Positions 53,296 through 62,356 are shown, counted from the first letter of the stretch. The stretch is 64,000 nucleotides of DNA from JALZKA01 sp963717635 (GCA_963717635.1 OY970347.1:1860001-1924000); one strand, 5' to 3'. The notes: generated from the sequence alone by a model not told the origin. Numbers and translations: made by a program.

Positions 53296-55296
53296 ATGGC
53301 CGAGCACCGCCTGCCCGAGCCGGACCGCCCGTGGGTGATGCGCACCTATGCGGGCCATTCGGATGCCCGCCGGTCGAACGAGCTCTATCGGCGAAATCTC
53401 GCGAAGGGCCAGACCGGCCTCTCCGTGGCCTTCGACCTTCCCACCCAGACCGGCTACGACCCGGACGCCGAGCTCGCCCGCGGCGAGGTCGGCAAGGTCG
53501 GTGTCTCGATCGCCCACAAGGGCGACATGGAAACGCTCTTCGACGGGATCCCGCTGGACGAGATGAACACGTCGATGACGATCAACGCCACCGCCGCCTG
53601 GCTGCTGGGCCTCTACTGCGCCGTGGCGGAAGAGAACGGCGTCGAGCTCTCGGAGCTCACGGGGACGACCCAGAACGACATCATCAAGGAGTACCTCTCA
53701 CGCGGCACGTACGCCTTCCCGCCCGGCCCCTCGATGCGGCTGATCGCCGACACCGTCGCGTTCTCCGTCAACGAGATCCCGAGCTGGAACCCGACCAACA
53801 TCTGCAGCTACCACCTGCAGGAGGCCGGCGCCACCCCTGTTCAGGAGATCGCCTACGCGCTCTCGACCGGGATCGCCGTGCTGGACGAGGTCCGCTCGCG
53901 TGGCCAAGTCGCGGACGGGGACTTCCCCACGGTCTTCGGCCGGATCTCGTTCTTCGTCAACGCCGGGGTGCGCTTCATCGAGGAGCACGCGAAGCTCCGC
54001 GCGATGTCCGAGCTGTGGGCCGAGATCGGCCGCCAGCGCTACGGCGTGACCGACGAGAAGTTCCTGCGGATGCGCTACGGCGTGCAGGTCAACTCGCTGG
54101 GCCTGACCGAGGCGCAGCCGGAGAACAACGTCCCACGGATCGTGCTGGAGGCGCTGGCGGTGACGCTGGGGCGCGACGCGCGGGCGCGGGCGATCCAGCT
54201 GCCGGCCTGGAACGAGGCGCTGGGCCTGCCGCGCCCCTGGGACCAGCAGTGGAGCCTGCGGATCCAGCAGATCCTGGCGTTCGAAACCGATCTCCTGGAC
54301 TACCCGGACATCTTCGAGGGGTCGACCGTCATGGACGGCCTCGTCGCCGAGCTGACCGAGGGCGCGCGCGAGGAGATGGCCGCGGTCGCCGAGCAGGGCG
54401 GCGCCGTGGAAGCCGTGCCCTACATGAAGGCGCGCTTGGTCGAATCGCATCGCGAGCGCATTGCCAAGATCGAGCGCGGCGAGATCAAGGTGATCGGCCA
54501 GAACTCGTTCACCGAAACCGAGGACTCGCCGCTCACCGCGGACGCCGACGGCGGCATCCTGACGCCCGACCCCGAGGTCGAGCGCGAACGCCGCGAGGCG
54601 CTCGAACGCTGGCGGGCAGATCGCGACGCGGATGCCGTTGAGCGCGCGCTGGTCGAGCTGCGCGAGGCCGCGGCTGACGAGGAACGCAACATCATGCCGG
54701 CGACGATCGCCGCCGCCAAGGCGGGCGCCACCACCGGCGAGTGGGCTCAGGCGCTGCGCGACGCGTTCGGCGACTACCGCGGGCCGACTGGGGTCGGCGC
54801 GGCGTCCTCGGGCGCCTCCGAGGAGCTGCTGGCCGAGATCCGCGCCCGCGTCGACGAGGTCTCAGACGCCCTCGGGCATCGGATCCGCATCCTCGTCGGC
54901 AAGCCCGGCCTGGACGGCCACTCCAACGGCGCCGAGCAGATCGCGGTCCGTGCGCGCGACGTCGGCATGGAGGTGATCTACCAGGGGATCCGGCTGACGC
55001 CGGAACAGATCGCCGCGTCGGCCGCAGACGAGGACGTTGACGTGGTCGGCCTCTCGATCCTGTCGGGCTCGCACCTCGAGTTGATCCCCGACACCGTGCG
55101 CATGCTGCGCGACCGAGACGTCGATGCCCCGGTCGTGATCGGCGGCATCATCCCCTCGGCCGATCTGGCGAAGCTGCTGGAGGCCGGCGTGGCGCGCGTC
55201 TACACGCCGAAGGACTTCGAGATCAACCGCATCATGAGCGAGATCGTCGAGTTGGTCGCCGAGCGGGCCGGCGCCCAGGCGAAGGCCCCGGCCTGA
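53296..55296 (+). CDS. ecm: Ethylmalonyl-CoA mutase (MeaA-type, B12-dependent)
   Basis: A 666-residue adenosylcobalamin mutase converting ethylmalonyl-CoA to methylsuccinyl-CoA. The N-terminal catalytic barrel has the Ecm-type signature MRTYAGHSDARRSNELYR and SVAFDLPTQTGYDPDAELAR, where methylmalonyl-CoA mutases have SVAFDLATHRGYD. The C-terminal cobalamin domain carries GKPGLDGHSNGAEQI (DxHxxG), LSILSGSHLELI and VIGGIIP. Both domains are in one chain, as in MeaA. TAGAAT (53284-53289) lies six bases before the ATG, so the mRNA is probably leaderless. It works after Ccr (48225) in the ethylmalonyl-CoA pathway. Confidence 0.94.
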   Translation: MAEHRLPEPDRPWVMRTYAGHSDARRSNELYRRNLAKGQTGLSVAFDLPTQTGYDPDAELARGEVGKVGVSIAHKGDMETLFDGIPLDEMNTSMTINATAAWLLGLYCAVAEENGVELSELTGTTQNDIIKEYLSRGTYAFPPGPSMRLIADTVAFSVNEIPSWNPTNICSYHLQEAGATPVQEIAYALSTGIAVLDEVRSRGQVADGDFPTVFGRISFFVNAGVRFIEEHAKLRAMSELWAEIGRQRYGVTDEKFLRMRYGVQVNSLGLTEAQPENNVPRIVLEALAVTLGRDARARAIQLPAWNEALGLPRPWDQQWSLRIQQILAFETDLLDYPDIFEGSTVMDGLVAELTEGAREEMAAVAEQGGAVEAVPYMKARLVESHRERIAKIERGEIKVIGQNSFTETEDSPLTADADGGILTPDPEVERERREALERWRADRDADAVERALVELREAAADEERNIMPATIAAAKAGATTGEWAQALRDAFGDYRGPTGVGAASSGASEELLAEIRARVDEVSDALGHRIRILVGKPGLDGHSNGAEQIAVRARDVGMEVIYQGIRLTPEQIAASAADEDVDVVGLSILSGSHLELIPDTVRMLRDRDVDAPVVIGGIIPSADLAKLLEAGVARVYTPKDFEINRIMSEIVELVAERAGAQAKAPA

Positions 55297-55306
55297 GCCA
55301 GGGGTC

Positions 55307-55903
55307 TTGAGCCCGCGGCCAATCGAGTTCCCCGTCGAGGGGCTGACGGACGGGCTGGTCCGCGTGCGCCTGCCGGCGGACGCAGACGTTCCGCGCATCG
55401 TGGAGGCCTGCCGCGACCCCGAGGTTGCCCGTTACACGACCGTCCCAACCCCGTACCAGCCGTCGCACACAGTCGAGTGGATGCACCGGGGGCTGGCCGG
55501 GATCGCGTCGGGAACCGACGTGCACACCGTGATCGCCGAGGCCGACGGCTCCGACGTGCTCGGCACGATCAGCCTGCACGAGATCAACCGCGCCGCGAGC
55601 CGCTGCGTGGCCGGGTATCTGACCGCGCCGTGGGCGCGGCGCCGGGGCGTAGCCGGCCGGGCCCTCCACCTGCTGTGCGGCTTCGCCTTCAGCGAGCTGC
55701 GGCTCGCGCGGGTCGAAGTGACGATCGAGCCCGGCAACGCGCCGTCGCGGGCGACAGCGGAATCCGTCGGGTTCCAGGAGGAGGGTCTGCTGCGCTCCTA
55801 TATGGCGATCGCAGGCGCCCGCCGCGACATGCTGATGTACTCGTTGCTGCCGCACGATTTGCACCCTCCAACTGGGAACGAGGGCGCTACGCTCGAAGGG
55901 TGA
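55307..55903 (+). CDS. GNAT-family N-acetyltransferase (RimJ/RimL type)
   Basis: A 198-residue acetyltransferase. The order is substrate part LVRVRLPADADVPRIVEACR, then GTISLHEINRAASRCVAGYL, the acetyl-CoA lo op region APWARRRGVAGRALHLLCGF, and VEVTIEPGNAPSRATAESVG, FQEEGLLRSYM. RimJ-like relatives acetylate protein N termini or small amines. The start is TTG at 55307 with only a weak AGGGG upstream. The end overlaps the next gene by four bases. Confidence 0.85.
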   Translation: MSPRPIEFPVEGLTDGLVRVRLPADADVPRIVEACRDPEVARYTTVPTPYQPSHTVEWMHRGLAGIASGTDVHTVIAEADGSDVLGTISLHEINRAASRCVAGYLTAPWARRRGVAGRALHLLCGFAFSELRLARVEVTIEPGNAPSRATAESVGFQEEGLLRSYMAIAGARRDMLMYSLLPHDLHPPTGNEGATLEG

Positions 55904-56469
55904 ACGAGGAGTTCGAGGGCGAGCGCGGCGCCTGGCTTCGCTGCTATCGCTGCTGGTCACAGCGGCTCGAAGCTCAGGTCCACTACGACGCGATCCTCCG
56001 CGTCGACCCGGAGACCGGCGAGGCCGCCGAACGAGTCGAGGAGGTCCAGGAGGCCGTCGTCCAGTGCCTCGACTGCATGCATGACCAGCCGCACCTGACC
56101 GTCGAAGAGGGCCGGGTCGTCGCGATCGGCGACCGCTGGGAGCGGATGGTGGCCGGCAAGCCGTTCGTGGCCTCGTGCACCGTCACCGTCGACCAGGACA
56201 TGGTCGAGTCGTGCTCCGGCCCCGAGGCCGCCGACAGCCTCACCTACGCATCGTTCGGCGACGCCGGCACCCGCGAGTTCTTCACCCACGTGCGGTTCCA
56301 CAAGCACGACGAGGAGCGCATCGTCGTGCACCTGCTGGTCGAGCTCTATTCCCGCACCGAGGAGGAGGCGATCGAGGTGCTCGAGGAAGCCTCCCGCGGC
56401 GCGCTCGAGATCACCTCGCTAGCCGAGGAATCACGGCCGCCCGCGCACTCGCACGGCGAAGCGCACTAG
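55900..56469 (+). CDS. Conserved hypothetical protein with two CxxC pairs
   Basis: A 189-residue protein. CYRC at about residue 14-17 and CLDCMH at about 58-63 could form one zinc ribbon. The remainder is acidic with the pattern VRFHKHDEERIVVHLLVELY and a helical end. No family name is known to me. The GTG at 55900 lies in a four-base GTGA overlap with the acetyltransferase gene. The six-base-arm hairpin at 56471-56490 after its stop could be a weak terminator. Confidence 0.65.
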   Translation: MNEEFEGERGAWLRCYRCWSQRLEAQVHYDAILRVDPETGEAAERVEEVQEAVVQCLDCMHDQPHLTVEEGRVVAIGDRWERMVAGKPFVASCTVTVDQDMVESCSGPEAADSLTYASFGDAGTREFFTHVRFHKHDEERIVVHLLVELYSRTEEEAIEVLEEASRGALEITSLAEESRPPAHSHGEAH

Positions 56470-56504
56470 AGTCCGGCTCGAAAACCGGACCCGAAGGGAT
56501 CCAC

Positions 56505-56969
56505 ATGAAGCACAGGGGAATCGCACTGACGGGAATCGGGGCACTCGCGCTTGCGATCCCGGCGCTGGTGATCGCGCGCGGGGCCAGCGAGCCCGTCGAA
56601 ACCGACCTCGCCGCAGTCGGCGGCCAGACGACATGGAGCACGGGCGCCACGACCACGAACAGCAAGACCTTCAAGCCCGTGCGCAGACTTCCGCGCTGGG
56701 CGGACGAGATCCTCGCCTACGACCCCGGCGCAGCGATCCACGTAAGCGTCGATCTTCGCCGTGGCCGGGGGAAGCTACAGATTCGCGACGGCGGCATCGG
56801 CGAGGTCAAGCCGGGCTCCGTCCTGCTGGCTGAGAAGGGTGTGAGCACGGCGATATTCCTCCTTAGGAGCGGGGCTCTGAACGACCCGGTGGTCGAGTGG
56901 AGGAAGCTCGGCGACGCGCGCCTAAGGGCGCGATCCGTGATCGTCGAAGTCGTCGGCCCGATCGACTAG
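56505..56969 (+). CDS. Exported hypothetical protein
   Basis: A 154-residue protein with a signal peptide (HRGIALTGIGALALAIPALV). The mature part has a Thr/Ser-rich stretch (TTWSTGATTTNSKTFKPVRR) and a beta-rich domain (AIHVSVDLRRGRGKLQIRDG; ARSVIVEVVG at the end). No known family. AAGGGA stands six bases before the ATG at 56505. It converges with the SRPBCC gene with a four-base overlap. Confidence 0.65.
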   Translation: MKHRGIALTGIGALALAIPALVIARGASEPVETDLAAVGGQTTWSTGATTTNSKTFKPVRRLPRWADEILAYDPGAAIHVSVDLRRGRGKLQIRDGGIGEVKPGSVLLAEKGVSTAIFLLRSGALNDPVVEWRKLGDARLRARSVIVEVVGPID

Positions 56970-57457
56970 GCGGCGCTTCCCCACCGCTGCCGCAATCTGC
57001 GGTGGCGGTGGGTGAAGAGCGCCTTGATGATCCGCTGGGCGACGGCCGTCGCGCCGATCGCCCGCAGCGGCGCCCGCAGCTCGAGCTCGAGCCGGTCGGT
57101 GATCTCGCACGTCGCGTCACCGGTGGGCACGACTTCGCGCTCGTGCTGCCAGTGGCGGGCTGAGCCGAGCTGCGAGCGCTCGAGAAACCGCAGCCCCGGA
57201 CCGCGCTCGACCAGACACAGGTCGTCGTAGTCGACCGGTAGGACCTTGGCCACCCGGATCCAGCTCCGGCCCAGCGGCTGACCAAGCGGCGCGTCGTTGA
57301 TCGACATGCCGGGCTCGATTCCCTTCGGCATCGCCATCGAGACCCAGGGCCCGAGCTCGTAGTTGATCCCCTCGGGGCTGAGGGCGGCGGCCCAGACCTC
57401 CGCCGCCGGCGCCGCGACCCGGGTCGTGATCTCGAAAGTCGCAGTGGGCGCGCTCAT
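56966..57457 (-). CDS. SRPBCC-superfamily (START/polyketide-cyclase-like) protein
   Basis: A 163-residue helix-grip protein: FEITTRVAAPAAEVWAAALS (first strand and helix), IEPGMSINDAP, RVAKVLPVDYDDLCLVERGP, and the long C-terminal helix IGATAVAQRIIKALFTHRHR. Members bind hydrophobic ligands or act as cyclases; no catalytic residues can be assigned. Its upstream region contains GAACAC-N24-GTGTTC (57486-57521), a possible operator. Confidence 0.82.
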   Translation of the reverse strand: MSAPTATFEITTRVAAPAAEVWAAALSPEGINYELGPWVSMAMPKGIEPGMSINDAPLGQPLGRSWIRVAKVLPVDYDDLCLVERGPGLRFLERSQLGSARHWQHEREVVPTGDATCEITDRLELELRAPLRAIGATAVAQRIIKALFTHRHRRLRQRWGSAA

Positions 57458-57557
57458 CCCGGACAGGATGGCGCGACTGGCGCTTGAACACCTATCCGCG
57501 CTATGGCGGGCATAAGTGTTCTAGCGTCGGATGTTCGAGCGGCGGGCTGTGCGCCGG

Positions 57558-59555
57558 CTACGGAATCGAGCGCTCGACCTCGCAGCGGGAGGCCTTGTCG
57601 CGGCCCGGCCCGCCCTTGCAGATGTCGAACCCGGAACCGCCCTTCAGCTTGTCGCGGCCCGCGCCGCCGCAGAGGCGGTCGGCGCCCCCGCGACCGATCA
57701 GCTTGTCCGGGCCGCCGAGGCCGGTAATGACATCGGCGCCGCGACCTCCCCGCAGCCGGTCGTCGAGGTGGGTCCCGATCTTGGTCGAGCGCTCCCCGTC
57801 GCAGCCCAAGTCGAGTCGCAACGCCACGTTGTCGGCGAGGCCGAAGTTGAACTTGTCCCCGTCGTTCGTAGCGGTGAGCGTCACCCTGGCCCTGCGCGCC
57901 CGGTCCGGCACCTGCCGGGTCTTCGAGCGCAGAAGCAACGTCGTAAGCGTCCGGCGCTGGGCCTGCGTGACGGGCCCGATCCGGAGCGTGCGCAGCGTCG
58001 AGCCGTTCCCGCGCAGGAGCTCGGCCTTCGCCGTCATCGTGTCGGACTCGAAGTTGGTGCCGCCGAGTAAAGCCGAGAGCGTGATGCTGGCCCGGCCGGC
58101 CGCAATCGCGCGGCGAGCCCTGCGCGGCAGCGGCACGGTCTGGGTCGCGGTCGAAGTGACGCCGAGCCGCCCCCAGAGCAAATTCAGCCCTCCGGCGAAG
58201 CGCGCGGCCTGGAGTCGGCTCGGGAAGCTGCGGTTGGTGGGCACGCCGTAGATCGCGGACGTCATCGTGGTAGGGGGAGCCAAGGTCCAGCCTGGGATCG
58301 GCCCCCCTGGGTCGTCGAAGGTTTGGGCCGCGCCCGGTCCCTCGAAACCGCCGTTCTCAAGCAGGCTCCCCGCGAGCGCGGGCGGCCCACCGCCCGGCCG
58401 GACCGAGGCGCTCGACCCCCCAAAGTTCGCAGTGACAAGGTCCTGGTTTCCGTCGTTGTCGAAGTCACCTACCGCGAGGCCGCTCGGAGAGATCGCGACC
58501 CCAACGTCGGTTTGGGCCGAGGAGGGGAATCGTGGAGCGCGACGGAGAACCCTCACACGGTCTTCGCCCGACTGGGCGAGGACCACGGCGATGTCCTCGA
58601 CGCCGTCGGAGTCGAAGTCGCCGAGAGCGACGGCCTGTGGGTTCGCGCCGGCCTCGAAGGGACGAACGAGCGCGCGGGCGGAGGGAAAGCTCGAGCCCGC
58701 GCCGCCGAAGCGCACGGCGAATCCCGGCGGGACCCCGAAGCCGGTATCGGTGGCGAACGCGAGATCCTCGTCCCGGTCGCCGTCGAAGTCGCCGACCGCA
58801 ATCCCGTCCGGAGTCTCGATCGCGCTGACCGTCGAGGACTCACCGGGCGGGAACGTCCCGGAAACGAAGTCCCCCGGACGGACCGTGACGTTGTCGGACT
58901 GCTTGTTGGCGACTGCGAGATCCTGGGCGCCGTCGTTGTCGAAGTCGCCGATCGCGAGCGAGTCGGGGCCGGCGTCGGCGGCGAGGTTGAAGTTGCTATC
59001 GAAGGTCGCGCCGGCGCCACCGAGCCGGACCGTAACGTCGCCGGTACCGTTGTTCTCGTTGGCGATCGCGAGGTCTTCGTCGAACCCCGGGTTGAAGTCG
59101 CCGACGACCAGCTGGGTGGGCGCCACCCCCGTCCCCAGGGTCACCGCGGTCCCGAACCCGTTGCCGGTGGTGCCGGGGAGGACGGTCACGTTGTTCGAGC
59201 TGAAGTTCGAGACCGCGAGGTCGTCGTCGCCGTCGATGTTGAAGTCGCCGACGGCGATCGAGCGCGGGAAACTGCCGACGCCGATCGAGAACGCGGCTTC
59301 GTCGGGGAAGCTGGCGCCGGGGCCTCCGGGGCGGATCGTCACCGAGCCGTTACCCGAGTTCGCGACCGCGAGGTCTTGGTCGCCGTCGTCGTTGAAGTCG
59401 CCGACGGCGACCGCCTGAGCGCCCTGGAGGCCCGGGATCTCGAAGGCGCGCGCGGCGGAAAAGGTGCCGTCGCCGGCTGCCGCCGGTGCCGCGGGGAGGA
59501 GCGAGCAGGCCAAGCCGAGCACGATCACGATACCCCTCATCCCCGACGCTGTCAC
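57558..59555 (-). CDS. Secreted FG-GAP/VCBS-repeat protein with C-terminal RTX calcium-binding repeats
   Basis: A 665-residue exported protein. After the signal peptide (about residues 1-27) come seven FG-GAP/VCBS repeats (residues 40-395), each with a calcium loop such as VGDFNDDGDQDLAVAN; the third copy has lost some Asp residues. Residues 400-575 are an uncharacterised domain, and 585-660 contain RTX-type nonapeptides (GADVITGLGGPDKLIG, GGADRLCGGAGRDKLKGG) plus four Cys that may form disulfides. It is probably a beta-propeller adhesin or surface protein folding with calcium. The GTG at 59555 follows TAGCCT by seven bases; ATG 59540 is an alternative. Confidence 0.85.
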   Translation of the reverse strand: MTASGMRGIVIVLGLACSLLPAAPAAAGDGTFSAARAFEIPGLQGAQAVAVGDFNDDGDQDLAVANSGNGSVTIRPGGPGASFPDEAAFSIGVGSFPRSIAVGDFNIDGDDDLAVSNFSSNNVTVLPGTTGNGFGTAVTLGTGVAPTQLVVGDFNPGFDEDLAIANENNGTGDVTVRLGGAGATFDSNFNLAADAGPDSLAIGDFDNDGAQDLAVANKQSDNVTVRPGDFVSGTFPPGESSTVSAIETPDGIAVGDFDGDRDEDLAFATDTGFGVPPGFAVRFGGAGSSFPSARALVRPFEAGANPQAVALGDFDSDGVEDIAVVLAQSGEDRVRVLRRAPRFPSSAQTDVGVAISPSGLAVGDFDNDGNQDLVTANFGGSSASVRPGGGPPALAGSLLENGGFEGPGAAQTFDDPGGPIPGWTLAPPTTMTSAIYGVPTNRSFPSRLQAARFAGGLNLLWGRLGVTSTATQTVPLPRRARRAIAAGRASITLSALLGGTNFESDTMTAKAELLRGNGSTLRTLRIGPVTQAQRRTLTTLLLRSKTRQVPDRARRARVTLTATNDGDKFNFGLADNVALRLDLGCDGERSTKIGTHLDDRLRGGRGADVITGLGGPDKLIGRGGADRLCGGAGRDKLKGGSGFDICKGGPGRDKASRCEVERSIP

Positions 59556-59571
59556 CGGGACAAGGCTACCG

Positions 59572-60120
59572 CTACTCGACCGGGCCCTCCGCGTGGTCGG
59601 CGTCGCCGGGGTCGCGCTTCGGGATCAGGACCGCGCGCTTGAACTCGGCGACCAATTCGCCCGTCTGCTTGAAGACGCGGGTATGGACCTTGACCACGCC
59701 ACGGTCTGGCTTCGACTGCGACGGGCGCACCTCGAGGACTTCGGACTCGCAATAGAGAGTGTCGCCGTGGAAGACCGGGTTCGGGTGGCTGAGCTCCTCG
59801 GTCGCCAGGTTCGCGATCGCCTTGCCTGAGACGTCGCTGACGGTCATTCCGACCGCGAGCGAATAGACGAGCGGCCCGACGACGACGTTCTGGCCCTGCT
59901 GGGACTCAGCCGCGTACACGTCGTTGACGTGTAGCGGGTGGTGATTCATCGTGATCAGGCAGAACAGGTGGTCGTCGGACTCGGTCACCGTCTTTGCGGG
60001 CCAGTGCTTGTAGACGGCACCGACCTCGAACTCCTCGAGGTAGCGCCCGTAGGCGTGGGCGCCGGAGGCCTCGCGCTCGGCCTGGTCGGTGATCAGCTTA
60101 TGGTCCTTGGTGTCGCTCAT
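59572..60120 (-). CDS. MaoC-family hydratase, candidate mesaconyl-CoA hydratase
   Basis: A 182-residue hot-dog hydratase. The MaoC pattern TVTESDDHLFCLITMNHHPL with the catalytic Asp/His pair (here ESDD and NHHPLHVN) is intact, followed by VVGPLVYSLAVGMTVSDVSG and VFHGDTLYCESEVLEVRPSQ. It adds water to an enoyl-CoA. In Streptomyces, MaoC genes accompany ccr and meaA, so mesaconyl-CoA is a reasonable substrate, but other enoyl-CoAs are possible. GAGGAG lies upstream of the ATG. It overlaps the amidase stop by four bases. Confidence 0.8.
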   Translation of the reverse strand: MSDTKDHKLITDQAEREASGAHAYGRYLEEFEVGAVYKHWPAKTVTESDDHLFCLITMNHHPLHVNDVYAAESQQGQNVVVGPLVYSLAVGMTVSDVSGKAIANLATEELSHPNPVFHGDTLYCESEVLEVRPSQSKPDRGVVKVHTRVFKQTGELVAEFKRAVLIPKRDPGDADHAEGPVE

Positions 60121-61265
60121 GCTCCTCTTTCTGGATCTCGCCGGGCAGCAGTATGCCCAAGCGCCGCTTCCAGGAGCGCGCCCGCCGCCAGGACCAGCGC
60201 GTCGTCACCGGGTCCGGCAAATAGCTGTGCCGACACCGGCAGGCCATCCCCTGAGCGGCCGCAGGGGAGCGCCAGCGCCGGCGCCCCGACCGCGTTCAGC
60301 GGGAACGTGAACCGCGTCATCTGCTGCCGCACATCCAGCTCGTCGCCCTCGATCGGGGGCGGCAGGACCGGGAGCGTGGGCGCGATCACGAGATCCAGCC
60401 CCTCGAGCGCTTGCGCGAACGTTTCGCGGTAGCGCTCGCGGGCGCCTCGAGCCGCCGCGGCCTCCACCTCGGTCACCTCCAGCGCCCGGGCGATCTTGCC
60501 GCCGACATTGTCGCCGTAGCGCTCGTGGTGCTGGGCGAACAGGCTGCTGTGGACATCGGCGATCTCGCGCTGAAAGGCCGGGTTCAGCCCTTCGGGCAAC
60601 GTTAGCTCGACGGCCCGGCAACGCGGGAAGAGCGCCGCGGCGACCTCAACGCGATCGCGCACGGCGGGTTCAGCATGGTCGAGCCATGCCACACCCACCT
60701 CGACTTCGTCGAGCGAGCCGAGCGCGTCCGGCTGCAGCCCGGCGAGATCGCGCATCGCCGCGGCACACCCGGCGACGTCGCTCGCCAACGGCCCCGCGTG
60801 GTCGAAGCTGGGTGCCAGGGGAAAACAGCCCTCCAGCGAGACGACCCCGAAGCTGGGCTTGAACCCGGTCACCTCGCAGCAGGCTGCCGGGATCCTGATC
60901 GAGCCGCCGGTGTCGGTGCCGAGCCCGAGGTCCGCCTCGCCCACGACCAGCGCCGCGGCGGAACCGCCGCTGGATCCGCCGGCGACCCGGCCCGGAAACC
61001 GCGGGTTCGGGACGTCGCCGAAGTGCGGGTTGTGCGAGGTGATCCCGTAGGCGAACTCGTGCAGGTTCGCCTTGCCCACGTCGACCCAGCCGACGTCCTC
61101 GAGCGCGGCGACCGCCGCCGCCGTTCGATCCGGCACGTGGTCCGCGAACACGGCGGAGCCGTACGTCGTGCGCACACCGGCCGTGTCGAACAGATCCTTG
61201 ACCGCCAACCGCCGGCCCGCGGGCCCAGCGGCGAGCTTCGTGATCCAGATCCCCGGCACGGTCAC
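60117..61265 (-). CDS. Amidase-signature family hydrolase
   Basis: A 382-residue amidase. The Ser-cisSer-Lys triad is visible: Lys in RLAVKDLFDTAG, the cis-Ser in VAGGSSGGSAAALVVGEADL, and the nucleophile Ser in GLGTDTGGSIRIPAACCEVT. It is shorter than the usual 450-500 residues, because the N-terminal helical region is almost absent. Substrates are amides of unknown kind; it lacks GatB or GatC partners, so tRNA amidation is unlikely. The GTG start at 61265 overlaps the upstream stop by four bases. Confidence 0.88.
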   Translation of the reverse strand: MTVPGIWITKLAAGPAGRRLAVKDLFDTAGVRTTYGSAVFADHVPDRTAAAVAALEDVGWVDVGKANLHEFAYGITSHNPHFGDVPNPRFPGRVAGGSSGGSAAALVVGEADLGLGTDTGGSIRIPAACCEVTGFKPSFGVVSLEGCFPLAPSFDHAGPLASDVAGCAAAMRDLAGLQPDALGSLDEVEVGVAWLDHAEPAVRDRVEVAAALFPRCRAVELTLPEGLNPAFQREIADVHSSLFAQHHERYGDNVGGKIARALEVTEVEAAAARGARERYRETFAQALEGLDLVIAPTLPVLPPPIEGDELDVRQQMTRFTFPLNAVGAPALALPCGRSGDGLPVSAQLFAGPGDDALVLAAGALLEAALGHTAARRDPERGA

Positions 61266-62356
61266 GCGAGCATCCCCTCGACTCCCTCGAACCGGCCGAT
61301 GTCCTTCGCCTCCTCGGCGATCGCCTCGAGCCAGCGATCGTCGAAACCGGGGAACGGTTCGAGCGATACCGCAAGGCGCTTGCCGCTGCGCCTGTTCGAC
61401 CAGAGCCCGACGAAGCGTCCGTCGACGCAGATCGTCGGGCGCAGGACGCCGCCCCCGGGGAGGATGCGCCTGGCGCCGGCCTCGTCGACGGCGTGGCCTC
61501 TGCTCGCGTAGCCCATCAGGTAGGTGTCGAAGGCCGGCAGCAGGCGGACCACCGGCGAGCGGGCCGCTCGGGCGCTCCAGCCGCGCGGGACCAGCACCGT
61601 CTCCCCCGTCCCGGTGATCTCGTCCAGCTCGCCGGCGATCCGCTCGAGGCCGAGCCGGCAGTCGCGAAGCGGCAGACCTGACCAGAACGAGAAGTCGCGC
61701 TCGGTGGCCGGCGCGAACGCGTGGATGTAGCGCCGGGCGAGTTCGGCCAGCGAATCCTCGCGGTCGCGGCTCTCCGATTCGCCGATCCAATCCCGGGTGG
61801 CGACGAACACGCTCTCGCGCCCGGCGCTCGGGCCGATGCAGGCGATGCCCTCGACGACGAGCACGGTCGCGAGGTGGCTCCGCGTCTGAACCGTCACCTC
61901 GAACCCGGCCCGCGTCGCGATTTCCATAGCGTCACCACGCGCCAGCGGGCCGTCCGCCTCGAGCTTCCGGCGAATCGCCTCGAGCGCGCGGTCGCGCGCC
62001 GCGTCCGCGATCCCGAGTGTCTCCAGCCGCCGCCGCGACCAGGCGCTGATCCGCCCGGCGAAGAGCGGCGCAAGCCAGCCCGCGTCATCGGTCGGGATCA
62101 GGTGGGCGGTCATGCGCATCACCCAGGTGCGCAGGATCGAGCGCTCCTCGACGCGCGCCGCCTCCACGCTCTCCGCGGTGAGCTTGCGCGACCGGGCTCG
62201 CAGCTGCAGCCTGCCGGCTCGGGGCTCCTGCGCCTGCGCGCCCGCGATCGCGCGCAGGATCTCGGCCGGATGGTCGCCGCCGGCGGGGCGGTGGAGCAAT
62301 TGCGAGCGAGCCCGGAGCGGGGCCAGCCGCGATGCATCGAGCGCCCGAGCGCTCAG
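61262..62356 (-). CDS. AlkZ-like (HTH_42) winged-helix protein, possible DNA glycosylase
   Basis: A 364-residue protein of the HTH_42/AlkZ superfamily. The start LSARALDASRLAPLRARSQL, VMRMTAHLIPTDDAGWLAPL, LPAFDTYLMGY and ICVDGRFVGLWSNRRSGKRL are typical. The QxQ catalytic pattern of AlkZ is present as Gln41-Ala-Gln43 (AGAQAQEPRAG), so base-excision activity on bulky or crosslinked adducts is plausible. No ATG, GTG or TTG lies at the homologous start. A CTG at 62356 sits in a four-base CTGA overlap with the upstream gene, the spacing seen for ATGA/GTGA pairs here, and is the best start. Confidence 0.75.
   Translation of the reverse strand: MSARALDASRLAPLRARSQLLHRPAGGDHPAEILRAIAGAQAQEPRAGRLQLRARSRKLTAESVEAARVEERSILRTWVMRMTAHLIPTDDAGWLAPLFAGRISAWSRRRLETLGIADAARDRALEAIRRKLEADGPLARGDAMEIATRAGFEVTVQTRSHLATVLVVEGIACIGPSAGRESVFVATRDWIGESESRDREDSLAELARRYIHAFAPATERDFSFWSGLPLRDCRLGLERIAGELDEITGTGETVLVPRGWSARAARSPVVRLLPAFDTYLMGYASRGHAVDEAGARRILPGGGVLRPTICVDGRFVGLWSNRRSGKRLAVSLEPFPGFDDRWLEAIAEEAKDIGRFEGVEGMLA

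Noticed and set aside
53296..55296. Methylmalonyl-CoA mutase
   Set aside because: The active-site region reads AFDLPTQTGYD with the Ecm/MeaA-type surroundings rather than AFDLATHRGYD, and ccr is nearby.
58380..59470. Regularly repeated DNA blocks that could look like a CRISPR array
   Set aside because: They are codons of FG-GAP/VCBS repeats in an open frame; repeats are degenerate and lack unique spacers of constant length.
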